32,619 nucleotides of DNA from an uncultured beta proteobacterium (GCA_903869595.1 CAIPZV010000056.1:1-32619); one strand, 5' to 3'. Shown: positions 15,842 to 24,907, numbered from the stretch's first letter. A program made the numbers and translations. Notes: generated from the sequence alone by a model not told the origin.

Positions 15842-17461
15842 ATGAGCGCAGTTTTAGACCACCACGATCACGCCCATGACGACCACCATGACCATGCCCC
15901 GACGGGCTGGAGGCGCTGGGTGTATGCGACCAACCACAAAGACATCGGCACGCTGTATCTGTTGTTCAGCTTCACCATGTTTATCATTGGTGGCATTCTG
16001 GCCATGCTGATTCGCGCCGAGTTGTTCCAACCCGGTTTGCAAATTGTCAATCCCGAGTTGTTCAATTCGCTCACCACGATGCACGGACTGATCATGGTCT
16101 TTGGCGCGATCATGCCGGGCTTTGTGGGCTTTGCTAATTGGATGATTCCGCTGCAAATCGGTGCCGCCGACATGGCCTTCGCGCGGATGAACAACTTCAG
16201 CTTCTGGCTGCTGATTCCGGCCGGTCTGATGCTGGTGGGCTCTTTCTGGATGCCCGGCGGCGCACCCGCTGCCGGTTGGACGCTGTATGCGCCGCTGACC
16301 TTGCAGCAAGGCCCGAGTATGGATGCCGGTATTTTTGCCATGCACATCCTGGGCGCCTCTTCCATCATGGGTTCGATCAACATCATCGTCACCATCCTCA
16401 ACATGCGCGCTCCTGGCATGACCTTAATGAAGATGCCAATGTTCGCTTGGACCTGGCTGATTACCGCGTATTTGCTGATTGCAGTGATGCCTGTGCTGGC
16501 TGGAGCTATCACCATGACGCTGACGGATCGTCATTTTGGTACCACCTTCTTCAATCCCGCAGGCGGCGGTGACCCGGTGCTGTACCAGCATATTTTTTGG
16601 TTCTTCGGTCACCCTGAGGTGTACATCATGATCTTGCCGGCCTTCGGCATCATCAGCCAAATCGTGCCGGCCTTTGCCCGCAAGCGTTTGTTTGGTTACA
16701 CCTCCATGGTGTACGCCACTTCGTCCATCGCGATTTTGTCCTTCATCGTCTGGGCGCACCACATGTTCACCACCGGCATGCCGGTGACGGGCCAGTTGTT
16801 TTTTATGTACGCGACCATGCTGATCGCGGTGCCTACCGCCGTGAAAGTGTTCAACTGGATTGCCACCATGTGGCAAGGTTCCATGACCTTTGAAACCCCC
16901 ATGTTGTTTGCCGTGGGCTTCATCTTCGTGTTCACCATGGGTGGCTTTACCGGCCTGATTCTGGCCATGGCCCCCATCGACATTCAGTTGCAGGACACCT
17001 ATTACGTGGTGGCCCACTTCCACTATGTGCTGGTGGCGGGTTCCTTGTATGCCATGTTTGCCGGTTATTACTACTGGTCGCCCAAGTGGACGGGGGTGAT
17101 GTACAACGAAACCCGCGGCAAGATCCATTTCTGGTGGTCGCTGATTGCGTTTAACGTAACCTTCTTCCCCATGCACTTCCTGGGGCTTGCTGGTATGCCG
17201 CGTCGCTACGCCGATTACCCGATGCAGTTTGCCGATTTCAACGCGCTTGCGTCGATTGGTGGTTTTGCCTTTGGCTTGGCACAGGTGTATTTCTTCTTCT
17301 TTGTGGTGCTGCCCACCATGCTCGGCCACGGTGAAAAAGCGCCCCAGCGCCCCTGGGAAGCTGCTGAAGGCCTGGAGTGGGAAGTTCCTTCGCCCGCGCC
17401 TTTCCACACTTTTGAGACGCCTCCCAAGCTCAATGCGGCGGCCAACAAAATTCTTGCTTAA
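15842..17461 (+). CDS. coxA: Cytochrome c oxidase subunit I (aa3 type)
   Basis: The protein has 539 residues and 12 membrane helices, preceded by AAGGA at good spacing. The heme-copper oxidase signatures are complete: 'TMHGLIMVF' with a heme a His, '[13 protein letters not shown]' with the CuB His and the Glu of the D-channel, '[10 protein letters not shown]' with two CuB His, and 'VVAHFHYVL' with the heme a3 and heme a His ligands. It is the catalytic subunit, reducing O2 to water and pumping protons across the inner membrane. The N-terminus has an unusual His/Asp-rich cytoplasmic tail (about residues 6-19), a possible metal-binding patch. The operon continues 22 bp later with the 36-residue protein. 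Confidence 0.98.
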   Translation: MSAVLDHHDHAHDDHHDHAPTGWRRWVYATNHKDIGTLYLLFSFTMFIIGGILAMLIRAELFQPGLQIVNPELFNSLTTMHGLIMVFGAIMPGFVGFANWMIPLQIGAADMAFARMNNFSFWLLIPAGLMLVGSFWMPGGAPAAGWTLYAPLTLQQGPSMDAGIFAMHILGASSIMGSINIIVTILNMRAPGMTLMKMPMFAWTWLITAYLLIAVMPVLAGAITMTLTDRHFGTTFFNPAGGGDPVLYQHIFWFFGHPEVYIMILPAFGIISQIVPAFARKRLFGYTSMVYATSSIAILSFIVWAHHMFTTGMPVTGQLFFMYATMLIAVPTAVKVFNWIATMWQGSMTFETPMLFAVGFIFVFTMGGFTGLILAMAPIDIQLQDTYYVVAHFHYVLVAGSLYAMFAGYYYWSPKWTGVMYNETRGKIHFWWSLIAFNVTFFPMHFLGLAGMPRRYADYPMQFADFNALASIGGFAFGLAQVYFFFFVVLPTMLGHGEKAPQRPWEAAEGLEWEVPSPAPFHTFETPPKLNAAANKILA

Positions 17462-17483
17462 CACCTAACCATCAACTGACTTT

Positions 17484-17594
17484 ATGACGCCTGAACAGAA
17501 AAAAGCAAACTTCCGCCTAGGCCTTAGCTTGGCGTCTGTGGCCGTGGTTTTTTTCATTGGCTTTATGGTCAAGATGGTTTTGCTGGGACACTGA
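17484..17594 (+). CDS. Cytochrome oxidase small assembly protein (36 residues)
   Basis: A short gene between coxA and cox11: ATG 17484, stop TGA 17592-17594, 36 residues. The N-terminus is polar and basic (M-T-P-E-Q-K-K-A-N-F-R-L-G), followed by one membrane helix (about residues 13-33) ending in G-H. Such a small single-helix peptide at this exact place is a regular feature of betaproteobacterial cox operons and is usually called cytochrome oxidase small assembly protein. It resembles the N-terminal part of Cox11 in design (basic tail plus one helix), so it may help anchor or pair with Cox11; that is inference. The cox11 start follows 7 bp later. Confidence 0.8.
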   Translation: MTPEQKKANFRLGLSLASVAVVFFIGFMVKMVLLGH

Positions 17595-17601
17595 GTTGCA
17601 C

Positions 17602-18192
17602 ATGAACCAGCGGTACCAAAATTCCACCATGCTGGGCAAACTGGCGGTGGTGGTGTTGGCCATGTTTGGCTTTGGGTACGCATTGGTGCCCATTTACAAC
17701 GCGATTTGCCAGATGACCGGCGTGAACATTTTGGCGCTGGCCGAGCTGGCAGTGCCGGGAGAAAAGGCCCAATTGCCCGCTAACTCGCAGGTCGATACCA
17801 GCCGCACCATCACGGTGGAATTTGACGCCAATAGCCGGGGGCCATGGCAGTTCAAACCCGCGCAAAGCTCTTTGCAAGTGCATCCGGGCGAAATGATGAC
17901 GGTGATGTACGAGTTCCAAAATACGCAAAACCGCCGCATGGCTGCGCAGGCAATACCCAGTTATGCGCCGCAACAAGCGGCAGCGCACTTCAACAAGTTG
18001 GAGTGCTTTTGCTTTAACCAGTACACCCTGGATGCGGGTGAGAAAAAATCCTGGCCTGTGGTGTTTGTGATTGATCCCAAGCTCTCGAAAGATGTGAGAA
18101 CCATCACACTGTCGTACACGTTTTTTGAGGTGGGAGGCAAGGTGCCTCCTGCGCCTGTAGCTACGCTAGTGTCAAAGGTGGCGGGCTCATGA
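17602..18192 (+). CDS. cox11: Cytochrome c oxidase copper chaperone Cox11/CtaG
   Basis: The start is taken at ATG 17602 (M-N-Q-R-Y-Q-N), giving 196 residues. The upstream open frame overlaps the small assembly gene. One membrane anchor (about residues 12-34) contains 'GFGYALVPIYNAICQMTG', the Cox11 hallmark. A periplasmic Ig-like domain carries the copper motif C-F-C-F-N-Q (~131-136). The protein delivers copper to the CuB site of subunit I, the gene two positions upstream. Its last 4 bp overlap the DUF2970 gene (ATGA), indicating translational coupling. Confidence 0.95.
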   Translation: MNQRYQNSTMLGKLAVVVLAMFGFGYALVPIYNAICQMTGVNILALAELAVPGEKAQLPANSQVDTSRTITVEFDANSRGPWQFKPAQSSLQVHPGEMMTVMYEFQNTQNRRMAAQAIPSYAPQQAAAHFNKLECFCFNQYTLDAGEKKSWPVVFVIDPKLSKDVRTITLSYTFFEVGGKVPPAPVATLVSKVAGS

Positions 18193-18410
18193 GTGAAGTG
18201 AACGCGGTGCCCGTTAAGACTGCGCATCCTTCTTTGGTTCGCAGTCTCAAAACCGTGGCCTGGTCTTTTATTGGGATTCGCAGTCGTGCCGGCTTTGAGG
18301 ACGATGCGGCTAAGGTCAACCCGCTGCATGTCTTGCTGGCGGGCGTTATTACGGTATTGGTTTTGGTGCTCAGCCTGATTGGCTTGGCTACTTGGGTGGT
18401 TGGTAAATAA
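18189..18410 (+). CDS. DUF2970 small membrane protein of the cox operon
   Basis: The protein has 73 residues and overlaps cox11 by 4 bp. The pattern 'VAWSFIGIRSRAGFEDD' followed by one C-terminal membrane helix (about 47-70) is the DUF2970 signature. The family is confined largely to proteobacterial oxidase loci and sits between cox11 and coxC as here. A role in oxidase assembly or as a small accessory subunit is likely from context, but the sequence offers no catalytic or metal motif. Confidence 0.85.
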   Translation: MSEVNAVPVKTAHPSLVRSLKTVAWSFIGIRSRAGFEDDAAKVNPLHVLLAGVITVLVLVLSLIGLATWVVGK

Positions 18411-18464
18411 GCGCAGGCAATAGCACTGCGTTCTTAGAATCGTATTTGGAAAAATGGAGCTGAA

Positions 18465-19346
18465 ATGAGTAGCACTGCACACGGCGCACAACCGTATTAT
18501 TTTGTTCCCCAGCCTTCGCGTCACCCCTTCATGGCGTCGCTGGCGTTGTTCTTTGTGATACTGGGTGCGGGCCAGTGGATTAATGGGGCCGGTTGGGGCC
18601 GTTACTCGCTGGCCTTTGGCATGTTATTACTCTTTTTCGTGCTCTTCCAATGGTTTGGTGAGGCAGTCCATGAAAGCGAAACCGGTCAGTACGGTCGCAA
18701 AATTGATTTGTCTTTCCGCTGGAGCATGAGCTGGTTCATCTTCTCGGAAGTCATGTTCTTTGGCGCATTCTTTAGCGCACTGTGGTGGGCCCGCTCGCAC
18801 TCGGTACCCGCGCTGGGAAGTTTGGATAACGCACTTTTGTGGCCTGGCTTCAAAGCCGTCTGGCCCAGCCTGGCTGCCGGTGTAACTGCATCACCTGCTG
18901 GCATCATCGAGCCCTTTACCACCATGGGCCCGTTCTGGTTGCCCACGATTAACACGGCTTTGTTGCTGAGCTCGGGTGTCACCTTGACGATTGCGCACCA
19001 CGCGCTGATCGATGGCAATCGCAGCAAAACGGTTAGCTTTATGTGGCTGACCGTATTGCTGGGCATTACCTTCTTGGTTGTGCAGGGCTATGAGTACTAC
19101 CATGCTTACACGGCTTACAACCTGAAGCTCAGCTCCGGCATTTACGGCTCCACCTTCTTCATGTTGACCGGTTTTCACGGCTTTCACGTGTTCGTGGGCA
19201 TGTTGATGCTCTTGTTCATCACCTTGCGCCTGCAAAAAGGCCATTTCAGCCCAGATCGTCATTTCGGTTTTGAAGGTGCGGCCTGGTATTGGCACTTTGT
19301 GGACGTGGTCTGGCTTGGTTTGTACATTCTGGTCTACTGGTTGTAA
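18465..19346 (+). CDS. coxC: Cytochrome c oxidase subunit III
   Basis: The protein has 293 residues and seven membrane helices, preceded by a GGAG-type ribosome site. Family patterns include 'HPFMASLALFFVILGAG' at the N-terminus, 'WSMSWFIFSEVMFFGAFFSALWWAR' with its conserved Glu, 'FHGFHVFVGMLMLL' and the C-terminal 'GAAWYWHFVDVVWLGLYILVYWL'. Subunit III stabilises proton uptake into subunit I. A 45-residue insert between helices 3 and 4 ('SVPALG...PAGIIEPF') is typical of bacterial forms. The gene ends just before a bidirectional terminator that closes the first cox transcription unit. Confidence 0.97.
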   Translation: MSSTAHGAQPYYFVPQPSRHPFMASLALFFVILGAGQWINGAGWGRYSLAFGMLLLFFVLFQWFGEAVHESETGQYGRKIDLSFRWSMSWFIFSEVMFFGAFFSALWWARSHSVPALGSLDNALLWPGFKAVWPSLAAGVTASPAGIIEPFTTMGPFWLPTINTALLLSSGVTLTIAHHALIDGNRSKTVSFMWLTVLLGITFLVVQGYEYYHAYTAYNLKLSSGIYGSTFFMLTGFHGFHVFVGMLMLLFITLRLQKGHFSPDRHFGFEGAAWYWHFVDVVWLGLYILVYWL

Positions 19347-19360
19347 GGCCTTGCGGACGC

Positions 19361-19387
19361 AAAAAAGGCACCGTCAGGTGCCTTTTT
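19361..19387. terminator. Bidirectional rho-independent terminator after coxC
   Basis: The stem GGCACC/GGTGCC with loop GTCA is flanked by six A on the left and five T on the right. It serves coxC on the plus strand and the twin-transmembrane protein gene on the minus strand. Confidence 0.9.
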
Positions 19388-19411
19388 GTTTGGTAGCTGG
19401 TGGATTTGCGC

Positions 19412-19633
19412 TTAAGCGCCTGGCGGTATGCCAGTAGGCTGAATCCAGCCGGCCTGCCAGGACAAAAGGATACAAACGAAGATCAAAATAGAAAAGCCCA
19501 CCCGCAAGGCCAATGCCCGCGCCATCCGACGCGATTTGGCAGGCCCGCCCGTTCCCCCGCGCAACATGAAAAACAAGGCGGCGGCCAAACTGGCGATGAC
19601 GGCTAAAAAGCCCAGGGCAACAAAATAACTCAT
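19412..19633 (-). CDS. Twin transmembrane protein (DUF2909)
   Basis: The protein has 73 residues with two membrane helices (about 4-24 and 43-62) separated by a basic loop (K-S-R-R-M-A-R-A-L-A-L-R-V-G). The loop motif and length match DUF2909, a small family placed beside SURF1 and coxC in betaproteobacteria. Function is unknown. It is the only minus-strand gene inside the oxidase locus and lies back to back with the SURF1 gene, with starts about 15 bp apart. Confidence 0.8.
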   Translation of the reverse strand: MSYFVALGFLAVIASLAAALFFMLRGGTGGPAKSRRMARALALRVGFSILIFVCILLSWQAGWIQPTGIPPGA

Positions 19634-19648
19634 ACACAGGATTATCTT

Positions 19649-20407
19649 TTGAATCTAGACCCGAAGTTCTACCGTGTGACCGTGGCGGCTGTTTTTTTCA
19701 GCTTGTTGGGGCTGGCGCTGGGTTTTTGGCAACTGGACCGTGCCGCACAAAAAGAAGCCTTGCAGGCTGCCATGCTTGCGCAAGCCGGTAAAGCGCCTTT
19801 AGGTAACGCCGAAGTTATTACATTAGCTGCCCAAGGCCGGATGCAAGAGAGCGGCGTGCTATACCACCCGGTGCGCCTGGCGGGCACCTGGCTGCCCGCC
19901 CATACCGTGTATTTAGATAACCGGCAGATGGATGCCAAAGTCGGCTTCTTCGTGCTGACCCCCTTGCGTTTGGAACCACAAGGCCGGGTGTTGGTGGTAC
20001 AACGCGGTTGGGTACCGCGCAATTTTGAGCAGCGCGCGCAATTGCCCGAGGTGCAAACGCCTGCAGGATTGGTCTCGGTCGATGGCGACATTGCCCTTGT
20101 GCCTTCAAAGCTCTATGCCCCCGGTGCGCCGGGCGAGGGGCCGATACGGCAAAATCTGGACTTAGATCAATACCGTAGTCAGACTGGGCTGCCGCTGGAA
20201 GTTTTCACGGTGCGCGAGTCCGGTCCGCCCAGCCAAGGCTTGCGCAGGCAATGGCCAGTCGTCAACTTCGGTATTGAAAAGCACTACGGCTACGCATTCC
20301 AGTGGTTTGCGCTGGCATTGCTAATAGCAGGTTTGTACCTGTGGTTTCAGTTTTTTCGCCGCCCTGCGGCCATTTCCCGGGATATTGCAAACCATGGCCC
20401 CCAATGA
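19649..20407 (+). CDS. SURF1 family oxidase assembly protein
   Basis: The protein has 252 residues with TTG as start codon (19649), supported by AGG at 19638-19640 about 8 nt upstream. An N-terminal helix carries the SURF1 signature 'LLGLALGFWQLDRAAQKEAL'. A large periplasmic domain contains 'HPVRLAGTWLPAHTVYLDNRQMD' and 'GRVLVVQRGWVPR', and a C-terminal helix 'NFGIEKHYGYAFQWFALALLIAGLYLWF' closes the protein. SURF1 helps insert or hand over heme a during subunit I maturation. It overlaps the next gene (ATG 20394) by 14 bp, so the two are likely coupled. Confidence 0.93.
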   Translation: MNLDPKFYRVTVAAVFFSLLGLALGFWQLDRAAQKEALQAAMLAQAGKAPLGNAEVITLAAQGRMQESGVLYHPVRLAGTWLPAHTVYLDNRQMDAKVGFFVLTPLRLEPQGRVLVVQRGWVPRNFEQRAQLPEVQTPAGLVSVDGDIALVPSKLYAPGAPGEGPIRQNLDLDQYRSQTGLPLEVFTVRESGPPSQGLRRQWPVVNFGIEKHYGYAFQWFALALLIAGLYLWFQFFRRPAAISRDIANHGPQ

Positions 20408-21077
20408 CAGTTCGAGCGACCAGCCGCTGGGTTTGACCGTGCATTCCATGCCGGCGCCGCAAGACTTGGACCCCGCTGTGAGTACGCGCAGTGGGCGCTG
20501 GAAGATGTTGATGGTCTTATTGGTTTGCGCGGCACCCGTGGTGGCCTCTTATGTGACCTACTACCTGATCCGCCCTCAGGCGCGCCAGAATTTCGGCACC
20601 CTGATTGATCCGCAGCGCCCATTGCCGGACATGCAGGCCGTGGAGATGGCGGGCAAGATGACCAATGTGCGCGCCCTCAAAGGCCAATGGCTTTTGATCA
20701 GTGTGGCGGACGGCGCCTGCGATGCGCAGTGTCAGCACCATTTGTACATGCAGCGGCAGTTGCGCGAGGGTCTGGGCAAAGAAAAAGACCGCGTCGATTG
20801 GGTGTGGCTGGTCAGCGATGATGCCGCCATCGCCCCAAGCCTGATGCCCGCGCTGGCCACCGCCACGGTATTGCGCGTGTCAAGCGCGCAATTGCAAACC
20901 TGGCTGCAGCCCGAGCAGGGCACTGCCTTGCAGGACCATTTGTATGTGGTTGATCCGCTGGGTAATTGGATGATGCGTTTTCCTGCGCATATCGATGTGG
21001 ATCAGGCCCCCAAAGTCAAGCGCGATATGGAGCGCCTGTTACGTGCTTCCGCGTTTTGGGATACACCAGGGCGCTGA
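20394..21077 (+). CDS. Membrane-anchored thioredoxin-like (Sco-like) protein of the cox locus
   Basis: There are 227 residues from ATG 20394. One membrane helix (about 36-58) is followed by a periplasmic domain with 'LKGQWLLISVADGACDAQC' (Cys109-x3-Cys113), 'WVWLVSDD' and a C-terminal 'VVDPLGNWMMRFP...DMERLLRAS', which is the general layout of Sco/thioredoxin-like proteins. The C-x3-C spacing matches the copper site of Sco1, but the distal copper His of true SCO proteins is not evident. It may serve as a thiol reductase for CuA or as a copper-handling partner; this is inference. It overlaps SURF1 and precedes ctaA by about 18 bp. Homologues are sometimes mislabelled as oxidase subunit I. Confidence 0.75.
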   Translation: MAPNDSSSDQPLGLTVHSMPAPQDLDPAVSTRSGRWKMLMVLLVCAAPVVASYVTYYLIRPQARQNFGTLIDPQRPLPDMQAVEMAGKMTNVRALKGQWLLISVADGACDAQCQHHLYMQRQLREGLGKEKDRVDWVWLVSDDAAIAPSLMPALATATVLRVSSAQLQTWLQPEQGTALQDHLYVVDPLGNWMMRFPAHIDVDQAPKVKRDMERLLRASAFWDTPGR

Positions 21078-21095
21078 GCCTTCATTACCAACACC

Positions 21096-22262
21096 ATGGA
21101 AACTGCGCTTTGGAACCTCTCGCCACTGGGCCAGCTTGTGCTCATCGGTATGGTCGTGGCTGCGATTCCCCTGACATTGCTGCTTTGGAGTGGACGCCAC
21201 CGCCAAACCGGTGGTTGGCACTACGCCTTGACGCTGACCACCTTGTTTCTGACCTTTGATTTGGTCTTATTCGGCGCATTTACCCGATTGACCGACAGCG
21301 GCTTGGGTTGCCCCGACTGGCCGGGTTGCTACGGCCATGCAAGTCCAGTAGGCGCCCAGGGCCATATCGAACTAGCGCAGACGGCTAATCCCGAAGGCCC
21401 TGTGACCCATGGCAAGGCCTGGATCGAAATGCTACACCGCTACCTGGCTTCGGGCGTGGGTATGCTGATCGTCCTGCTGGCCATCAGCGCCTGGCGTGAT
21501 CATCGCAAGGCCCGGGCTTTGCAAAAGCGTGCGCCCATCCACCCCGCATGGGCTATAGCGACATTGGTATGGGTGTGTGTGCAGGGTGCGTTTGGCGCGC
21601 TTACGGTGACCATGAAGCTTTTCCCGGCCATCGTCAGTTTGCATTTGCTGGGGGGCTATGTGTTGCTGTGCTTGCTGACCTTGCAGGCCGCGCAGCTGTG
21701 GCTGCAATCGGGCGCGCGTGCAACCCAGCCCATTGCGTCATCCGTGCGCGCCATTCTGTGGCTGGCTTTGGCTGCACTGCTGCTGCAAGCTGCGCTGGGC
21801 GCCTGGGTCAGTACCAATTACGCGGTGCTGGCCTGCATGGAATTCCCCACCTGCCAAGGCAGCCATTGGCCGACAATGGACTTTGGACAAGGCTTCACGC
21901 TGTGGCGCCCCTTGGGTTTGCAAGCCGATGGCCAGCCTATTAGCTTTGAGGCGCTCACCGCCATCCATATGGTGCATCGCTGGATGGCAGGTGGCCTGGT
22001 TGCGGTGATTTCGCTGGTACTCTGGCGCCTGCGCGCCTACCCGGCCCTGCGCCGCCCGATGCAGCTTTTGGGATTGCTGTTAGCCTTGCAGTTGGTGACT
22101 GGCCTGAGTAACGTGGTGCTGGGTTGGCCGCTGCTGGCCGCTGTGCTGCATACCGGTGGCGCTGGCGCCATGCTAGCTTGCCTGGTGTGGCTGCTGACCA
22201 TCAGCCGTGTACCAGTGAACCGCCCTGTGGCTATGCCGACAACCTTGAGACAAGCAACGTGA
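21096..22262 (+). CDS. ctaA: Heme A synthase (COX15/CtaA)
   Basis: The protein has 388 residues with eight membrane helices in two similar halves. '[17 protein letters not shown]' with a cysteine pair, '[14 protein letters not shown]' with a heme His, '[16 protein letters not shown]' with a second cysteine pair, and '[12 protein letters not shown]' with a further heme His are the COX15/CtaA hallmarks. The enzyme oxidises the C8 methyl of heme O to the formyl of heme A, the cofactor of this aa3 oxidase. The stop overlaps the GTG start of ctaB (GTGA), so the two heme A biosynthesis steps are translationally coupled. Confidence 0.96.
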   Translation: METALWNLSPLGQLVLIGMVVAAIPLTLLLWSGRHRQTGGWHYALTLTTLFLTFDLVLFGAFTRLTDSGLGCPDWPGCYGHASPVGAQGHIELAQTANPEGPVTHGKAWIEMLHRYLASGVGMLIVLLAISAWRDHRKARALQKRAPIHPAWAIATLVWVCVQGAFGALTVTMKLFPAIVSLHLLGGYVLLCLLTLQAAQLWLQSGARATQPIASSVRAILWLALAALLLQAALGAWVSTNYAVLACMEFPTCQGSHWPTMDFGQGFTLWRPLGLQADGQPISFEALTAIHMVHRWMAGGLVAVISLVLWRLRAYPALRRPMQLLGLLLALQLVTGLSNVVLGWPLLAAVLHTGGAGAMLACLVWLLTISRVPVNRPVAMPTTLRQAT

Positions 22263-23167
22263 TCCCACCGGCCAACATCAGCTCTTTGCTACCCACCATG
22301 TCCGTGGTGCGGCAGTTCAACGCCCTGACCAAGCCACGCGTGATTCAGCTGATCGTGTTTTGCGCGCTCATCGGCATGGTGCTGGCCGTGCCTGGCGCGC
22401 CGGATTGGACACAAGTGCGGCTGGCGGCGATCGCTTGCTTGGGTATCTGGTTGGTCTCCGCTGCGGCTGCGGCGTTTAACTGCATCGTCGAGCAGCAGAT
22501 TGACGCCAAGATGAAGCGGACCTCTTGGCGACCGACAGCGCGCGGTGAACTGAGCAATACCCAAACCCTGGTTTTTTCAGCGCTCTTGTGCAGCGCCGGT
22601 TCGGCGATTTTGTTTTTTTGGGTCAACCCGCTGACCATGTGGCTGACCTTTGCCACCTTCGTTGGTTACGCGGTGATTTACACCGTCATCCTCAAACCTT
22701 TGACGCCGCAAAACATTGTGATCGGCGGCGCCTCGGGTGCCATGCCGCCGGTACTGGGCTGGGCCGCGATGACCGGCGACGTAGGGCCCGAAGCGCTAAT
22801 TTTGTTCCTCATTATTTTCTTGTGGACGCCGCCGCATTTTTGGGCCCTGGCCTTGTACCGGGTGGAGGACTACCGCAAGTCCGGTCTGCCCATGCTGCCC
22901 GTCACCCACGGCAGTGAGTTCACCCGGCTGCATATCTTGCTTTACACCTGGGTGCTGTTTGCTGCGTGCTTGCTGCCCTTTATGTACGGCATGAGTTCTT
23001 GGTTGTATCTGGCTGCCGCCGTGGTTTTGAGCATATGGTTTTGTGTCTATGCCTGGCGCCTGATGCGTAACTATTCGGACACTTTGGCGCGCGCCACTTT
23101 TCGCTTTTCGCTGATCCATCTCAGCGCCTTGTTCGCGGCTTTGCTGCTAGACCATTACCTTTTATGA
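22259..23167 (+). CDS. ctaB: Protoheme IX farnesyltransferase (heme O synthase)
   Basis: The start is taken at GTG 22259, which overlaps the ctaA stop (GTGA), giving 302 residues. ATG 22298 is an alternative with no Shine-Dalgarno. The upstream open frame is the shadow of ctaA. UbiA-family motifs are present: '[18 protein letters not shown]', the prenyl-diphosphate/Mg site '[20 protein letters not shown]', '[17 protein letters not shown]' and '[27 protein letters not shown]'. The enzyme adds farnesyl to heme B to make heme O, the substrate of the CtaA encoded upstream. The stop overlaps the SCO gene by 4 bp (ATGA). Confidence 0.96.
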   Translation: MIPPANISSLLPTMSVVRQFNALTKPRVIQLIVFCALIGMVLAVPGAPDWTQVRLAAIACLGIWLVSAAAAAFNCIVEQQIDAKMKRTSWRPTARGELSNTQTLVFSALLCSAGSAILFFWVNPLTMWLTFATFVGYAVIYTVILKPLTPQNIVIGGASGAMPPVLGWAAMTGDVGPEALILFLIIFLWTPPHFWALALYRVEDYRKSGLPMLPVTHGSEFTRLHILLYTWVLFAACLLPFMYGMSSWLYLAAAVVLSIWFCVYAWRLMRNYSDTLARATFRFSLIHLSALFAALLLDHYLL

Positions 23168-23787
23168 AACACCATGCCTCCCTTCGATCGGCGGGTATGT
23201 TGCAACGCCGTAGCGTGATGCGAATGGGTCTGGGCGCCGCCGCAATGCTGCTGGCTGCATGCAAGCCCAACAAGCTATCGTTTAGTTCGGTAGATGTGAC
23301 CGGTGCGGATTACGGCAAAGGCTTTGAACTGAGCGACCACAACGGGCAGCTGTGCCACCTCACGGACTTTGCCGGCAAAGTGGTCGTGGTTTTTTTTGGT
23401 TACACCCAATGCCCCGATGTATGCCCGGCCACCATGATCGAACTGGCGCAAGTCAAAAAGCTGCTGGGCGCTGACGGCGAACGCTTGCAGGCGCTTTTTG
23501 TGACGCTCGATCCAGAGCGCGATACACCGGAATTGCTCAAAGCCTATATGGTCAATTTTGACCCCATGTTTTTGGCATTGCGCCCCACGCCAGAGCAATT
23601 GCCGGTGCTTGCCAAAGACTTCAAAATTTATTACAAAAAAGTTGTAGGCAAAACCGCTGATAGTTACACCATGGACCATTCGGCGGGCAGTTATATCTTC
23701 GATACCAAAGGCCAGTTGCGTTTGTTCACCCGCTATGGCAGCGGCGCGCCGGTGCTGGCGGCGGATATTGCACTGTTGCTGAAATAA
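23164..23787 (+). CDS. SCO1/SenC family copper chaperone lipoprotein
   Basis: The protein has 207 residues. The N-terminus has an Arg pair (R-R-S-V-M-R) and a hydrophobic segment ending in a lipobox L-A-A-C (Cys33), so it is probably a lipoprotein facing the periplasm. Copper ligands of the SCO family are all present: C-P-D-V-C (Cys83, Cys87) and the distal His172 in 'YTMDHSAG'. It metallates the CuA site of subunit II. It is the last gene of the second cox unit, overlaps ctaB by 4 bp, and its stop codon is followed at once by a terminator hairpin. Confidence 0.94.
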   Translation: MKHHASLRSAGMLQRRSVMRMGLGAAAMLLAACKPNKLSFSSVDVTGADYGKGFELSDHNGQLCHLTDFAGKVVVVFFGYTQCPDVCPATMIELAQVKKLLGADGERLQALFVTLDPERDTPELLKAYMVNFDPMFLALRPTPEQLPVLAKDFKIYYKKVVGKTADSYTMDHSAGSYIFDTKGQLRLFTRYGSGAPVLAADIALLLK

Positions 23788-23810
23788 AAAGGCCCGCATT
23801 GCGGGCCTTT
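23788..23810. terminator. Rho-independent terminator after the SCO gene
   Basis: AAAGGCCCGC (23788-23797), loop ATT, GCGGGCCTTT (23801-23810). The A-run on the left and the T's on the right allow use in both directions. It starts directly after the SCO stop codon and lies about 100 bp past the end of the convergent rpoH. Confidence 0.85.
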
Positions 23811-23911
23811 CAACGACTGCGCAAGCAGCGCTGCGAAGTAACTTCTTCAAACTATTGTGTGACCTTTTGCGTAATGGTCCACTGCAAAAGCCTGTGTGAA
23901 GAATGCGGCCC

Positions 23912-24850
23912 TTAAGCGTAATCGACCAGCGCAGTTTTCATTTTCTTCATAGCCGCTACTTCAATCTGGCGGATACGTTCTGCGCTCACGCCGTACTCGG
24001 AGGCCAACTCATGCAGCGTCATACCGCCGCTGTTGTCGTCATTGACCTTGAGCCAACGCTCTTCCACGATGCGGCGGCTGCGCGGGTCTAGCACCTCTAA
24101 GGCGCTGGCAATGCCATCTGAGGCCAGCACATCGCGCCGGTGCGCTTCGATTACCGCCAGCGGCTCGTGGTTGCTATCGGTCAGGTAGGAAATCGGGCCA
24201 TAGACCTCTTCGCCGTCGTCCGAGGCCATGGGGTCGAGCAAGACATCGCCGCCCGATAGCCGGGTTTCCATTTCCAGCACATCTTCGGCACTGACGTTCA
24301 ACTCGTCGGCCATGGCGCGCACCTGCGCCGGGCTCAGAGTGTCGCGGTGGGTGGCCATATCGGCGGCGGCATCGTTAGATTTAAAGCGCTGCTTCATAGA
24401 CCGCAAATTGAAAAAGAGTTTGCGCTGGGCTTTGGTAGTGGCTACTTTCACCATGCGCCAGTTTTTCAGGATGTATTCGTGGATTTCGGCCTTGATCCAG
24501 TGCAGCGCGTAGCTCACCAGACGCACGCCTTGGTCTGGGTCAAAGCGCTTGACGGCCTTCATCAGGCCGACATTGCCTTCTTGGATCAGGTCGCCGTGCG
24601 GCAAACCATAGCCCAAGTACTGGCGCGACACCGACACTACCAAACGCAGGTGCGAGAGCACCAACTTACCGGCGGCTTCCAGGTCGTTGTCGTCGCGGTA
24701 CTGGCGTGCAAAGCGCTGTTCTTCTTCCAGCGTCAGCATGGGCAGCCGGTTGGCGGCGGAAATGTAAGCGTCCAGGTTGCCAAGCGGCGGCACCAAAGAC
24801 CAAGGGTTGGCCGGAGCCAAAGCGGTATTCGAGGCGATTGCGAGGGACAT
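23912..24850 (-). CDS. rpoH: RNA polymerase heat-shock sigma factor RpoH (sigma-32)
   Basis: The protein has 312 residues. Region 2.1-2.2 contains 'LVLSHLRLVVSVSRQYLGYGLPHGDLIQEGNVGLMKAVKRFDP', region 2.4 'LVSYALHWIKAEIHEYILKNWRMVKVATTKAQRKLFFNLR' includes the RpoH box, and region 4 ends in the HTH 'MTLHELASEYGVSAERIRQIEVAAMKKMKTAL'. The start is well supported by AGGAG about 7 nt upstream. Sigma-32 directs transcription of chaperone and protease genes on heat shock. A perfect CIRCE element 30 bp upstream of the start codon predicts repression by HrcA, so the chaperone repressor would gate the chaperone sigma factor. It is monocistronic, divergent from the Ni/Co exporter. Confidence 0.96.
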   Translation of the reverse strand: MSLAIASNTALAPANPWSLVPPLGNLDAYISAANRLPMLTLEEEQRFARQYRDDNDLEAAGKLVLSHLRLVVSVSRQYLGYGLPHGDLIQEGNVGLMKAVKRFDPDQGVRLVSYALHWIKAEIHEYILKNWRMVKVATTKAQRKLFFNLRSMKQRFKSNDAAADMATHRDTLSPAQVRAMADELNVSAEDVLEMETRLSGGDVLLDPMASDDGEEVYGPISYLTDSNHEPLAVIEAHRRDVLASDGIASALEVLDPRSRRIVEERWLKVNDDNSGGMTLHELASEYGVSAERIRQIEVAAMKKMKTALVDYA

Positions 24851-24880
24851 AGGGGACTCCTTTAGTCTTAAGCCTGAATA

Positions 24881-24907
24881 TTAGCACTCAAACACGGAGA
24901 GTGCTAA
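24881..24907 (-). promoter_or_regulatory. CIRCE operator (HrcA binding site) upstream of rpoH
   Basis: TTAGCACTC (24881-24889), nine-base spacer, GAGTGCTAA (24899-24907): an exact match to the CIRCE consensus TTAGCACTC-N9-GAGTGCTAA. It lies 30 bp before the rpoH start codon and about 50 bp before the start of the divergent exporter gene. The position suits repression of rpoH by HrcA. An effect on the divergent gene is possible but not implied. Confidence 0.93.

Noticed and set aside
16424..17464. 346-codon minus-strand frame opposite coxA
   Set aside because: Shadow of a highly conserved gene, with His/Gly-rich composition and no domain pattern.
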